Source: Nocardioides astragali | Lineage (GTDB): Bacteria > Actinomycetota > Actinomycetes > Propionibacteriales > Nocardioidaceae | NCBI RefSeq assembly: GCF_024436375.1 | Contig: NZ_JAFMZM010000006.1 | Location: 1-64,000, forward strand | DNA: 64,000 bases | Direction: 5' to 3' | Part shown: piece after piece, positions 43,012 through 51,601 of the stretch | Numbering within the stretch: the first letter of the stretch is position 1 | How the letters are laid out: the number at the start of each line of letters is the position of its first letter | The notes under the pieces: model-generated | Database searches by the model: none | What the model saw: the letters and a program-made list of their open reading frames with translations, nothing else | What the model was told of the DNA's origin: nothing | Made by a program: the position numbers and the translations under genes

Positions 43012-43041
43012 TTGTCGGGTCCGGCAGTGGACGCGTACTGT
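43012..43041 (+). promoter_or_regulatory. Candidate promoter of rplJL
   Basis: TTGTCG (43012-43017), an 18-base spacer and TACTGT (43036-43041). It is placed just upstream of the conserved leader and divergent from the ATPase gene. Confidence 0.45.
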
Positions 43042-43054
43042 TCCGTCTCGAAAC

Positions 43055-43215
43055 CCAAGACCGCAGGTGGTCACGAGCTCCTCGCCCGTGACCGAAGGTT
43101 CGCAGCAGCGGACGGCCGGCGCAGGTGACAGAGCAGCGGCCCTCGCCGCATCCACGCCCTGAGCCTGTGCTCGGGGCGTTCGTCGTCTGTGGGCCGGACG
43201 CCGGTGGTCCACCCC
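43055..43215 (+). promoter_or_regulatory. Candidate rplJ leader (L10-type autoregulatory RNA)
   Basis: The transcript upstream of rplJ carries CAAGACCGCAGGT, which resembles the conserved start of actinobacterial rplJ leaders, followed by stem GGTCACG / CGTGACC and GAAGGTTCGCAG. This fits an L10(L12)4-binding leader that represses translation when free L10 accumulates. Boundaries are approximate. Confidence 0.6.
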
Positions 43216-43227
43216 GGAAGGAGACCC

Positions 43228-43884
43228 ATGGCGCGGCCAGAAAAGACTGCCGCCGTTGCAGAGATCGTTGAGTCCTTCAACGACTCCGCCGGCGCTGTGC
43301 TGACCGAGTACCGCGGTCTCACCGTGAAGCAGCTGCAGGACCTGCGGCGCTCCCTCGGCGAGAACGCCAACTACGCCGTGGTCAAGAACACGCTCGCCAA
43401 GATTGCCGCCACCGAGGTGGGAATCGAAGGCTTCGACGACCTGTTGACCGGCCCCACCGCCATCGCCTTCATCAATGGAGACGTGGTCGAGGCCGCCAAG
43501 GGTCTGCGTGACTTTGCCAAGGCCAACCCCGCCCTTGTCATCAAGGGTGGAGTCCTGGACGGCAACACCCTCGACGCTGCCGAGGTCGCCAAGCTGGCTG
43601 ACCTCGAGTCGCGCGAGGTGCTGATGGGCAAGCTGGCGGGCGCGATGCTCGCGAGCCTCTCCCAGGCCGTCTACCTGCTCAATGCGCCGCTCGCCCAGGC
43701 CGCCCGTCTCGCGGGTGCGCTCCAAGCGAAGGCCGAGCAGGACCCCACGATCCTCGCAGGTGGTGCCGGTACGCCGGATGTTCCCGCTGCCGAGGACGCC
43801 CCGGTGGAGGAGGCCCCCGCGGCCGCCGAGCCCGAGGCGACCGACGAGGCTGCCGACCAGGCCGCCGAGTCCACCGACGCCTGA
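43228..43884 (+). CDS. rplJ: 50S ribosomal protein L10
   Basis: 218 aa. MARPEKTAAVAEIVESFNDS, EYRGLTVKQLQDLRRSLGEN, VVKNTLAKIAA. The C-terminal helix that binds L12 dimers is followed by an acidic Ala/Glu tail, common in actinobacteria. AAGGAG lies 6 bases before the ATG. Forms the ribosomal stalk base. Confidence 0.97.
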   Translation: MARPEKTAAVAEIVESFNDSAGAVLTEYRGLTVKQLQDLRRSLGENANYAVVKNTLAKIAATEVGIEGFDDLLTGPTAIAFINGDVVEAAKGLRDFAKANPALVIKGGVLDGNTLDAAEVAKLADLESREVLMGKLAGAMLASLSQAVYLLNAPLAQAARLAGALQAKAEQDPTILAGGAGTPDVPAAEDAPVEEAPAAAEPEATDEAADQAAESTDA

Positions 43885-43960
43885 CCGGGCCGACGTACAC
43901 CACCTGAAACCCGGCGCGCCGCACCACGCGACCGCGCCACACACGGAAGGAAACGCCACC

Positions 43961-44353
43961 ATGGCGAAGCTCAGCACCGACGAGCTCCTTGACGCCTTCA
44001 AGGAGATGACCCTGATCGAGCTCTCTGAGTTCGTGAAGCAGTTCGAGGACACCTTCGGCGTGACCGCCGCCGCCCCCGTCGCCGTGGCCGCCGCCCCGGC
44101 CGCCGGTGGCGCCGCTGCCGGTGGCGACGAGGCCGTCGCGCAGGACGAGTTCGACGTCATCCTCGAGGCCGCTGGTGACAAGAAGATCAACGTCATCAAG
44201 GAGGTCCGCTCGCTGACCTCCCTCGGTCTCAAGGAGGCCAAGGACCTCGTCGAGGCGGCCCCGAAGCCGATCCTCGAGAAGGTCGACAAGGCTGCGGCCG
44301 ACAAGGCGAAGGAGGCTCTCGAGGCCGCCGGCGCCACCGTCACCGTCAAGTGA
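43961..44353 (+). CDS. rplL: 50S ribosomal protein L7/L12
   Basis: 130 aa. N-terminal dimer domain MAKLSTDELLDAFKEMTLIE, an Ala/Gly hinge, and C-terminal factor-binding domain FDVILEAAGDKKINVIKEVR with VRSLTSLGLKEAKDLVE. GGAAGGAAA precedes the ATG. Follows rplJ by 76 bases, then two terminator hairpins. Confidence 0.97.
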   Translation: MAKLSTDELLDAFKEMTLIELSEFVKQFEDTFGVTAAAPVAVAAAPAAGGAAAGGDEAVAQDEFDVILEAAGDKKINVIKEVRSLTSLGLKEAKDLVEAAPKPILEKVDKAAADKAKEALEAAGATVTVK

Positions 44354-44359
44354 CTCGCT

Positions 44360-44388
44360 GACGGCGGGCTCCTCGCGAGCCCGCCGTC
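44360..44388 (+). terminator. Hairpin after rplL (first of two)
   Basis: Twelve-base perfect stem GACGGCGGGCTC / GAGCCCGCCGTC with loop CTCGC, 6 bases past the rplL stop. No T run directly after. Confidence 0.6.
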
Positions 44389-44397
44389 GACCGCTCA

Positions 44398-44440
44398 GGG
44401 CGGTCACCCCGGACCACGGGGTGACCGCCCTGCTCGTTTT
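44398..44440 (+). terminator. Rho-independent terminator after rplL
   Basis: Thirteen-base perfect stem (GGGCGGTCACCCC / GGGGTGACCGCCC, 44398-44430) followed by TGCTCGTTTT. One of the clearest terminators in the window; it isolates the ribosomal operon from the mce operon. Confidence 0.85.
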
Positions 44441-44534
44441 CCGGCCTCAGTGACGACAGTCTCGCCAGGGCGTAACCTCTCGCGCAGTTCGCCGTTGATC
44501 TACTCAGTAGTAGCGAGGGAGGAAGTCCGCGTCC

Positions 44535-45491
44535 ATGGGTGTCGAGATCAAGGTGAGCGACCTCTCCAAGTCGTTCGGCAAGCAGCTGATCTGGGGTGAC
44601 GTGACCCTCACGATCCCGGCCGGCGAGATCTGCGTGATGCTCGGCCCCTCCGGCACGGGCAAGTCGGTCTTCCTCAAGACGCTCATCGGACTGCTGAAGC
44701 CCGACAAGGGTTCGATCCTCATCGAGGGCACCGACATCGCGAGCTGCTCCGAGCGGGAGCTCTACGAGATCCGCAAGCTCTTCGGCGTTCTGTTCCAGGA
44801 CGGCGCCATGTTCGGATCGATGAACCTCTACGACAACGTCGCCTTCCCGTTGCGCGAGCACACCAAGAAGTCCGAGTCGGAGATCCGCAACATCGTCATG
44901 GAGAAGATGGACCTCGTTGGCCTCCTCGGCGCCGAGGACAAGCTGCCCGGCGAGATCTCCGGGGGCATGCGCAAGCGAGCGGGCCTGGCCCGCGCCCTCG
45001 TGCTCGACCCGGAGATCGTGCTCTTCGACGAGCCCGACTCCGGCCTCGACCCGGTGCGTACGGCGTTCCTCAACCAGCTCATCATCGACCTCAACGCCCA
45101 GATCGACGCGACCTTCCTCATCGTCACCCACGACGTCAACACCGCGCGCACCGTCCCCGACAACATCGGCCTGCTCTACCACCGGCACCTCGCCATGTTC
45201 GGCCCTCGCGAGATGCTGCTGAGCTCGGAGGAGCCGGTGGTGCGCCAGTTCCTCAACGCCCAGCGGGTCGGGCCGATCGGCATGTCGGAGGAGAAGGACG
45301 CCGACGAGCTCGCGGCGGAGAAGGACCAGGACCTGCCCCCGCTGCCGCCGATCCCGCTCCAGCAGGAGCCGTCCAACGGCATCCCGCGGCGCAGCCAGCG
45401 GCCGCCGGGGGAGTGGTGCCGCGAGCACGGCGTCACCCCGCCTCCGGGTTCCTTCGAGACCAGCAACGCTGGCCTGGCCCCAGGAGCCTGA
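44535..45491 (+). CDS. Mce/MlaF-type ABC transporter ATP-binding protein (Mkl/MceG)
   Basis: 318-aa ATPase that powers Mce lipid import. Walker A GPSGTGKSVFLKT, signature EISGGMRKRAGLARA (SGGM as in MlaF/Mkl), Walker B IVLFDEPDSGLDPVR, H-loop IVTHDVNT. The C-terminal tail (from about 250) is extra, Glu/Pro-rich, ending PGEWCREHGVTPPPG. In M. tuberculosis the homologue mkl also lies near rplL. First gene of the mce operon, 7 bases before yrbE. Confidence 0.92.
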   Translation: MGVEIKVSDLSKSFGKQLIWGDVTLTIPAGEICVMLGPSGTGKSVFLKTLIGLLKPDKGSILIEGTDIASCSERELYEIRKLFGVLFQDGAMFGSMNLYDNVAFPLREHTKKSESEIRNIVMEKMDLVGLLGAEDKLPGEISGGMRKRAGLARALVLDPEIVLFDEPDSGLDPVRTAFLNQLIIDLNAQIDATFLIVTHDVNTARTVPDNIGLLYHRHLAMFGPREMLLSSEEPVVRQFLNAQRVGPIGMSEEKDADELAAEKDQDLPPLPPIPLQQEPSNGIPRRSQRPPGEWCREHGVTPPPGSFETSNAGLAPGA

Positions 45492-45497
45492 CGACCC

Positions 45498-46283
45498 GTG
45501 GCCACGACATTGTCCTCGCGCGCGCTCGCTCCGATCGGGGTCGCGGGCAACCTGTTCGCGTTCGCGCTCGATGTGTTCCGGGCGCTCTTCCGGCGTCCGT
45601 TCCAGCTGCGTGAGTTCATCCAGCAGGCGTGGTTCATCGCCTCGGTCACGATCGTTCCCACCGCGCTCGTCGCCATCCCGTTCGGTGCCGTCATCGCGCT
45701 GCAGGTCGGCGGCCTGATCAAGCAGTTCGGCGCGCAGTCCTTCACCGGGTCGGCCTCGGTGCTGGCCGTGGTGCAGCAGGCGGCGCCCATCGGCACCGCC
45801 CTGCTGATCGCCGGCGCCGGCGGCTCGGCCATCGCCGCCGACCTCGGTGCCCGCAAGATCCGCGAAGAGCTCGACGCGATGATGGTGCTCGGCATCGACC
45901 CGATCCAGCGGCTCGTCGTGCCCCGCGTCCTGGCCTGCATGCTCGTCGCGTTCTTCCTCAATGGCATGGTCAGTGTCGTCGGGGTGGCCGGCGGCTACGT
46001 CTTCAACGTGATCCTCCAGGACGGCACGCCCGGCGCCTACCTGGCCAGCTTCACCGCCCTCGCCCAGCTTCCCGACCTGTGGATCGGCCTGATCAAGGCG
46101 CTGATCTTCGGCCTCATCGCCGCGATCGTCGCTTCCTACAAGGGCATGAACGCCAACGGTGGCCCGAAGGGCGTCGGTGACGCGGTCAACGAGTCGGTCG
46201 TCATCACGTTCCTGCTGCTCTTCGTGGCCAACTTCGTCCTCAGCATGATCTACCTCCAGGTCGTCCCCCCGAAGGGCGGATGA
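45498..46283 (+). CDS. YrbE/MlaE-family permease (YrbEA)
   Basis: 261-aa permease with about five hydrophobic segments, GTG start at 45498. Conserved EELDAMMVLGIDPIQRLVVPRVLA, the cytoplasmic coupling helix, and GSASVLAVVQQAAPIGTALL in helix two region. Pairs with YrbEB and the Mkl ATPase as the inner-membrane channel of the Mce complex. Confidence 0.92.
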   Translation: MATTLSSRALAPIGVAGNLFAFALDVFRALFRRPFQLREFIQQAWFIASVTIVPTALVAIPFGAVIALQVGGLIKQFGAQSFTGSASVLAVVQQAAPIGTALLIAGAGGSAIAADLGARKIREELDAMMVLGIDPIQRLVVPRVLACMLVAFFLNGMVSVVGVAGGYVFNVILQDGTPGAYLASFTALAQLPDLWIGLIKALIFGLIAAIVASYKGMNANGGPKGVGDAVNESVVITFLLLFVANFVLSMIYLQVVPPKGG

Positions 46284-46284
46284 C

Positions 46285-47109
46285 GTGGCTCTCAAGGACG
46301 TCTACGTCAAGCCCATGGCCTCGCTCGATACCATGGGCCAACAGCTCGCCTTCCACATCGGCGTGCTCAAGGCCATCCCCCGCTCGGTCCGCCGCTACCC
46401 GCGGGAGATCCTGCGGATCCTCGCCGAGGTCACGCTGGGCTCCGGCGCGCTGGCGGTCATCGGTGGCACCGTCGGCGTCATCATCGGCATGACGTTCTTC
46501 ACCGGCGCCCAGGTCGGTCTCTCCGGCTACGCCGCGCTCAACCAGCTCGGCACTGCCGCCTTCTCGGGCTTCGTCTCCGCCTACTTCAACACCCGCGAGA
46601 TCGCGCCGCTGGTCGCCGGCATCGCACTCGCCGCCACGGTCGGCTGCGGCTTCACCGCCCAGCTCGGCGCCATGCGGATCTCGGAAGAGGTCGACGCCCT
46701 CGAGGTGATGGCGATCCCCTCGATGCCCTTCCTGGTCGCCACCCGGGTGGTCGGCGGACTGATCGCGATCATCCCGCTGTACGTGGTCGGGCTGCTGTCG
46801 TCCTACTTCGCCAGCCGGCTGGTGGTGACGCAGGTCTACGGCCAGTCGTCGGGCACCTACGACCACTACTTCAACGCGTTCCTGCCGCCGGGCGACGTGC
46901 TCTGGTCCTTCGGCAAGGTCCTGGTCTTCGCCGTCACCGTCATCCTCATCCACTGCTACCACGGCTACAACGCCTCTGGCGGTCCCGCCGGCGTCGGCGT
47001 CGCCGTGGGTCGTGCGGTGCGCACGAGCATCGTCGCGATCAACGTGCTCGACCTGTTCCTGTCGATGGCCATCTGGGGCGCGTCCACCACTGTGCGGTTG
47101 GCGGGGTGA
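46285..47109 (+). CDS. YrbE/MlaE-family permease (YrbEB)
   Basis: 274 aa, GTG start 1 base after the YrbEA stop. The coupling region reads EEVDALEVMAIPSMPFLVATR; several hydrophobic segments; ends with WGASTTVRLAG. Second permease of the complex. The C-terminal segment NASGGPAGVGVAVGRAVRTS is typical. Confidence 0.92.
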   Translation: MALKDVYVKPMASLDTMGQQLAFHIGVLKAIPRSVRRYPREILRILAEVTLGSGALAVIGGTVGVIIGMTFFTGAQVGLSGYAALNQLGTAAFSGFVSAYFNTREIAPLVAGIALAATVGCGFTAQLGAMRISEEVDALEVMAIPSMPFLVATRVVGGLIAIIPLYVVGLLSSYFASRLVVTQVYGQSSGTYDHYFNAFLPPGDVLWSFGKVLVFAVTVILIHCYHGYNASGGPAGVGVAVGRAVRTSIVAINVLDLFLSMAIWGASTTVRLAG

Positions 47110-47116
47110 GCGACTG

Positions 47117-48391
47117 ATGAGGACGAAGTCCCTGGGAGTGCTGTTCCTGGTGCTCATGCTGGCGTCGGTGTGGGTCACCTACGGCGTCTTCACCAAGAAG
47201 TTCACCGACTACGACGAGGTCACAGTCCACGCGTCCAAGATCGGGCTGCAGCTCCCGCACCGCGCGGACGTCAAGATCAAGGGCGTCATCGTGGGCGAGG
47301 TGCTCGACTTCAGGCCCACCGCCGAGGGCGCCGAGATCACCCTCGGCCTCTTCCAGGACCGCACCACCGCGATCCCCAGGGACGTCACCGCGTCGATCCT
47401 GCCCAAGACGCTGTTCGGTGAGAAGTTCGTGTCGCTGATCGTCCCCGAGGGTGGCTCGTCCGCTCCCCCGATCGCGGCCGGTGACGTGATCGAGCGGACC
47501 AACTTGTCGATCGAGGTCGAGAAGGTGCTCAGCGACCTCTACCCGCTGCTGCGCGCCGTCCAACCGGCCGACCTCAACACCACGCTCAACGCGATCGCCA
47601 CCGCGCTGGAGGGCCGCGGCGAGCAGCTCGGCGAGAGCCTCGAGACGCTCGACGACTACCTGACCCGGTTCAACCCCGAGCTGCCCGGCCTGATCGAGGA
47701 CCTGCGGCTGACCGCGGAGGTCTCCGACACGTACGCCGACGTGCTGCCCGAGGTCGCGACGATCCTGCGCAACACGATCACCACGACCACGACGCTGGAG
47801 GACCGCGAGGAGAAGCTCAAGGCGCTCTTCAACGACGTCTCCCAGTTCTCCGCCGTCGCCGAGCGCTTCACCCGCAACAACGGCGACAACCTGGTTCGGC
47901 TCGGGGAGCTGGGTGCCGCCCAGCTCGAGGTGTTCGCGCGCTACGCGCCGGGCTACCCCTGCCTCCTGGGCGGCATCGTCGGTGCCGGCAAGCTCCAGGC
48001 CGAGGCGTTCCGTGGCTTCACCCTGCACATCGTGCTCGAGACCCTGCCCCACCAACCCCGCGCCTACGGACCCCAGGACGCCCCGATCTACGGCGACACG
48101 CGGGGATATCACTGCGGCCGGCTGCCCAACCCGCCGTGGTCGCAGAGCAACCCCGTGACCCACCAGCCCGACTTCGTCGACGGGATCGACGAGCCCACCG
48201 GCAAGGGCACCAGCCGCGTCGGGCCCGGATGGTCCGGCACCGCCGCCGGGTTCGTCGGCGGCCGCGACGAGGCCGCGCTCCTCAAGGCGCTGCTCGCGCC
48301 AGGGTTAGGCGTCAGTGCCGACGACGTACCCGACCTGGGTGTGCTGCTTGTCGGTCCCATGGCACGCGGGGCGGAGGTGTCGCTTCGATGA
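47117..48391 (+). CDS. MceA family protein
   Basis: 424 aa. One N-terminal membrane anchor (LGVLFLVLMLASVWVTYGVF), then the MCE domain (about 35-115: HRADVKIKGVIVGEVLDFRP) and a long helical part that would form the hexameric channel, rich in Leu/Thr/Glu (TTLNAIATALEGRGEQLGES). A C-terminal globular tail has Cys residues (YPCLLGG, YHCGRLPN). 7 bases after yrbEB; stop overlaps mceB start (ATGA). Confidence 0.9.
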   Translation: MRTKSLGVLFLVLMLASVWVTYGVFTKKFTDYDEVTVHASKIGLQLPHRADVKIKGVIVGEVLDFRPTAEGAEITLGLFQDRTTAIPRDVTASILPKTLFGEKFVSLIVPEGGSSAPPIAAGDVIERTNLSIEVEKVLSDLYPLLRAVQPADLNTTLNAIATALEGRGEQLGESLETLDDYLTRFNPELPGLIEDLRLTAEVSDTYADVLPEVATILRNTITTTTTLEDREEKLKALFNDVSQFSAVAERFTRNNGDNLVRLGELGAAQLEVFARYAPGYPCLLGGIVGAGKLQAEAFRGFTLHIVLETLPHQPRAYGPQDAPIYGDTRGYHCGRLPNPPWSQSNPVTHQPDFVDGIDEPTGKGTSRVGPGWSGTAAGFVGGRDEAALLKALLAPGLGVSADDVPDLGVLLVGPMARGAEVSLR

Positions 48392-49425
48392 GCCAGCTGC
48401 TGGACAAGAAGACCTCCGTCGACCTGGTGAAGCTCCTGGTCTTCATCGTGGTGACCTCGCTCGCCACCACGGTGCTGATCGTGACGATCGGCAACATCGG
48501 CTTCGGAGACTCGCGCGACTACAAGGCCGAGTTCACCGACGCGACGGGCGTCACCAAGGGCGACGACATCCGCGTCGCCGGTGTCCGGGTCGGCACCGTG
48601 AGCGAGGTGGAGATCATCGACCGCACCCGGGCCCTGGTCACCTTCTCCGTGGACGAGGACACGTCGGTCAACGGTGGCACCAACGCCTCGATCCGCTACC
48701 GCAACCTCGTCGGCCAGCGCTACATCTCCCTCACCCAGGAGGTGGGCGACACCCAGCGGCTGCCCGCCGGGACCACCATCCCGGTCTCGCGGACCAGGCC
48801 GGCGCTGGACCTGACGGTGCTGTTCAACGGGTTCAAGCCGCTCTTCCAGGCGCTCTCGCCGGAGGATGTCAACAAGCTCTCCTACGAGCTGATCCAGGTG
48901 TTCCAGGGCGAGGGCGGCACGCTCGAGGGGCTGCTCGCCCACACCGCGTCCGTCACCTCGACCCTCGCCGACCGCGACGAGGTGATCGGCGACCTGATCG
49001 ACAACCTGTCCCTCGTCCTCGACCACGTCGCCGACCGCGACGAGCAGCTGACGCGGCTGATCCAGTCCTTCCGCACCCTCGTCGGCGGCCTCAAGAAGGA
49101 CCGGTTCGCGATCCTCGACTCGCTCGAGGACGTCTCCGCGCTGTCGGTGGAGACCGCGTCCCTCATCGACGGCATCCGCGAGCCGTTCGTCAAGGACATC
49201 AAGGAGCTGCGGGCGGTGGCCGGCAACATCGACAAGAACAAGGCCGAGCTCGACCGGGCCCTCCAGGTCCTGCCGATCAAGCTCGACAAGATCGGTCGCA
49301 CCGCGATCTACGGCTCGTTCTTCAACTTCTACCTCTGCGAGTTCCAGGGCCGGGTCAACCTGCCCGGCGGGGTCTCGCTGCCGGTCAAGTACCAGACCGG
49401 GTCCGACAGGTGTGATCTCGGATGA
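48388..49425 (+). CDS. MceB family protein
   Basis: 345 aa with an N-terminal helix (VDLVKLLVFIVVTSLATTVL), an MCE domain (GVTKGDDIRVAGVRVGTVSE) and a helical channel segment (NLSLVLDHVADRDEQLTRL). The ATG overlaps the mceA stop. Its own stop overlaps the ATG of a 23-codon micro-ORF that leads to mceC. Confidence 0.9.
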   Translation: MSQLLDKKTSVDLVKLLVFIVVTSLATTVLIVTIGNIGFGDSRDYKAEFTDATGVTKGDDIRVAGVRVGTVSEVEIIDRTRALVTFSVDEDTSVNGGTNASIRYRNLVGQRYISLTQEVGDTQRLPAGTTIPVSRTRPALDLTVLFNGFKPLFQALSPEDVNKLSYELIQVFQGEGGTLEGLLAHTASVTSTLADRDEVIGDLIDNLSLVLDHVADRDEQLTRLIQSFRTLVGGLKKDRFAILDSLEDVSALSVETASLIDGIREPFVKDIKELRAVAGNIDKNKAELDRALQVLPIKLDKIGRTAIYGSFFNFYLCEFQGRVNLPGGVSLPVKYQTGSDRCDLG

Positions 49426-49493
49426 ACTCACCCCACGCCGTTCTTCTCCCCCGCTGCGCTCCTCCGAACAACGCCGAGGGGACCCCGAGATGA
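49422..49493 (+). CDS. 23-codon micro-ORF linking mceB and mceC
   Basis: ATG at 49422 overlaps the mceB stop as ATGA; it encodes MNSPHAVLLPRCAPPNNAEG plus TPR and stops at 49491-49493, where TGA overlaps the mceC ATG as ATGA. No family. The double overlap would hand ribosomes from mceB to mceC across a 64-base gap. Whether the peptide itself matters is unknown; the frame could be chance. Confidence 0.4.
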   Translation: MNSPHAVLLPRCAPPNNAEGTPR

Positions 49494-50452
49494 AGCCGTT
49501 CAGGGAGCGCAACCCCGTCATCGTGGGTGCCGTCAGCCTCGTCGTCCTCGCCATGGTGATGGTGGCCGCGCTGCGCGCCGATGACCTGCCGATCATCGGC
49601 GGCGGCGACACCTACCACGCCATGTTCACCGAGGCCGGCGGGCTGAAGGTCAACGACGAGGTACGAATCGCCGGAGTCCGCGTCGGCAAGGTCAACGAGG
49701 TCGAGCTCGCCGGTGACGAGGTGAAGGTGACCTTCAAGGTCGACGACGCCGCCGACTTCGGCGCCGACACCCGGGCCGCGATCAAGGTCAAGACGGTCCT
49801 GGGCTCGATGTTCCTGGCCCTCGAGCCCGCCGGGAGCGGCCAGCTCGCGGAGAACGCGACCATCCCGGCGGAGCGTACGTCCTCCCCCTTCGACGTGGTC
49901 GAGGCGTTCGAGGGGCTGGCCTCCACGTCCGAGCAGATCGACACCGACCAGCTGGCAGAGTCGCTGACCACGCTCGCCGACCTGACGCGCAACACCCCGG
50001 AGGAGTTCCGCGGCGCCCTGTCCGGCCTCAGCCGGCTCTCGGCCAACGTGGCCGCGAAGGACGAGCAGCTCAACACGCTGCTGCAGAACCTCGAGCGGGT
50101 CTCGAAGGTCCTCGATGCGCGCGACGAGGACATCATCAAGCTGATGCAGGACGGCGACGTGCTGTTCCGGGCCCTGGTCGCCCGACGTGACGCCGTGCAC
50201 GACCTGCTCGTCTCCAGCACCAAGCTCTCCCAGGAGCTCACTGCGCTGATCCGGCAGTCGCGCGATGACCTCGCCCCGGCGCTGGCGCACCTGGAGAACG
50301 TCATCGCGGTGCTCAACAAGAACGAGGACAACCTGGACAGCAGCCTGCGGTTGATGGCCCCGTTCTACCGCGTCTTCGCCAACACGCTCGGCACCGGTCC
50401 CTGGTTCGACACGTGGATCGCCAACTTCCCTCCCGTTCCGCAGGTGGGCTGA
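49490..50452 (+). CDS. MceC family protein
   Basis: 320 aa. Anchor NPVIVGAVSLVVLAMVMVAA, MCE domain (GGLKVNDEVRIAGVRVGKVN) and helical channel part (LQNLERVSKVLDARDEDII). I use the ATG at 49490, preceded by GAGGGGA; an in-frame ATG at 49412 would add 26 residues overlapping mceB. Coupled to the micro-ORF by ATGA. Confidence 0.9.
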   Translation: MKPFRERNPVIVGAVSLVVLAMVMVAALRADDLPIIGGGDTYHAMFTEAGGLKVNDEVRIAGVRVGKVNEVELAGDEVKVTFKVDDAADFGADTRAAIKVKTVLGSMFLALEPAGSGQLAENATIPAERTSSPFDVVEAFEGLASTSEQIDTDQLAESLTTLADLTRNTPEEFRGALSGLSRLSANVAAKDEQLNTLLQNLERVSKVLDARDEDIIKLMQDGDVLFRALVARRDAVHDLLVSSTKLSQELTALIRQSRDDLAPALAHLENVIAVLNKNEDNLDSSLRLMAPFYRVFANTLGTGPWFDTWIANFPPVPQVG

Positions 50453-50455
50453 CCC

Positions 50456-51601
50456 ATGGACCTCGTGAAGCGCCTCCTCGTCCCCCTCATCGTGCTGGGC
50501 TTCGTCGTCGCGGCCGCCGTCAGCGTCTTCGGCGGCGACAGCACCAAGACGGTCGTCGCCCACTTCCCGCGGGCCATCTCGGTCTACGAGGGCAGCGACG
50601 TCCGCGTGCTCGGCGTGCCCGTCGGCACCGTGACGCGCGTCGAGCCCACGGGCACCGACGTGACCGTGACGATGGCCTACGACGACACGGTCAAGCTGCC
50701 GGCCGACGCCAAGGCCGTGATCATCGCGCCGTCCGTCGTCGGTGACCGCTACGTCCAGCTGACGCCGGCCTACTCCGGCACCGGCGACGTGCTGACCGAC
50801 GGCGCCGAGCTGAGCGTCGAGGACACCTCGCAGCCGCTGGAGCTGGACCAGATCTACGACAGCCTCGACCGGCTCAACGTCGCGCTCGGCCCGCAGGGGG
50901 CCAACAAGACGGGGGCGCTGTCCGACCTCCTCTCGGTCACCGCCGACAACTTCGGCGGCCAGGGCACGACGTTCCGCCAGACCATCAAGGACTTCTCGCG
51001 CTTCAGCGCCACGCTGGCCAACAACAAGGAGGAGCTCTTCGGCTCGGTCGAGGCGCTCGAGGGGTTCATGCAGACCCTGGCCGAGAACGACCAGACAGTC
51101 CGTCAGTTCAACCAGTCGCTGGCCGACGTCTCGACGATGCTCGCCGGCGAGCGGGAGGAGCTGGTCGCCGCGACCAAGAACCTCTCCGTCGCGCTGACCG
51201 CGGTGAAGGGCTTCGTGGAGGAGAACAAGGACTCGCTGAGCCGCAACATCTCCGGCCTCAACCGGGTCTCGAAGGTCCTGGTCCGCCAGCGTGCCGCGCT
51301 CGACGAGATCCTGCACGTGGCGCCGACGGCCCTCAACAACCTGGCCCTGACCTACAACCCGCAGGCAGGCACCCTCGACACCCGCTCCAACTTCGGCGAG
51401 TCGATCAACCAGCTCGAGGCCAATCCCGCTGCGCTCCTCTGCGGGTTCGTGGGACAGGTCGAGCGCTCGGGCCGGGTCTGCGACCGGATCACCGACCTCC
51501 TCGCCCGGTCGCGTCCCGGCGCGCTGGGCACGTCCGTCGTGCTGCCGGCGCAGGACGTCTTCGACCCCACTCTCGGCGGACTCGTGGAGGTGGAGCGATG
51601 A
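50456..51601 (+). CDS. MceD family protein
   Basis: 381 aa. Anchor LLVPLIVLGFVVAAAVSVFG, MCE domain (YEGSDVRVLGVPVGTVTRVE), long helices (LADVSTMLAGEREELVAATK) and a C-terminal segment with paired Cys (ALLCGFVGQVERSGRVCDRI). Begins 3 bases after mceC; its stop overlaps the mceE start. Confidence 0.9.
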   Translation: MDLVKRLLVPLIVLGFVVAAAVSVFGGDSTKTVVAHFPRAISVYEGSDVRVLGVPVGTVTRVEPTGTDVTVTMAYDDTVKLPADAKAVIIAPSVVGDRYVQLTPAYSGTGDVLTDGAELSVEDTSQPLELDQIYDSLDRLNVALGPQGANKTGALSDLLSVTADNFGGQGTTFRQTIKDFSRFSATLANNKEELFGSVEALEGFMQTLAENDQTVRQFNQSLADVSTMLAGEREELVAATKNLSVALTAVKGFVEENKDSLSRNISGLNRVSKVLVRQRAALDEILHVAPTALNNLALTYNPQAGTLDTRSNFGESINQLEANPAALLCGFVGQVERSGRVCDRITDLLARSRPGALGTSVVLPAQDVFDPTLGGLVEVER

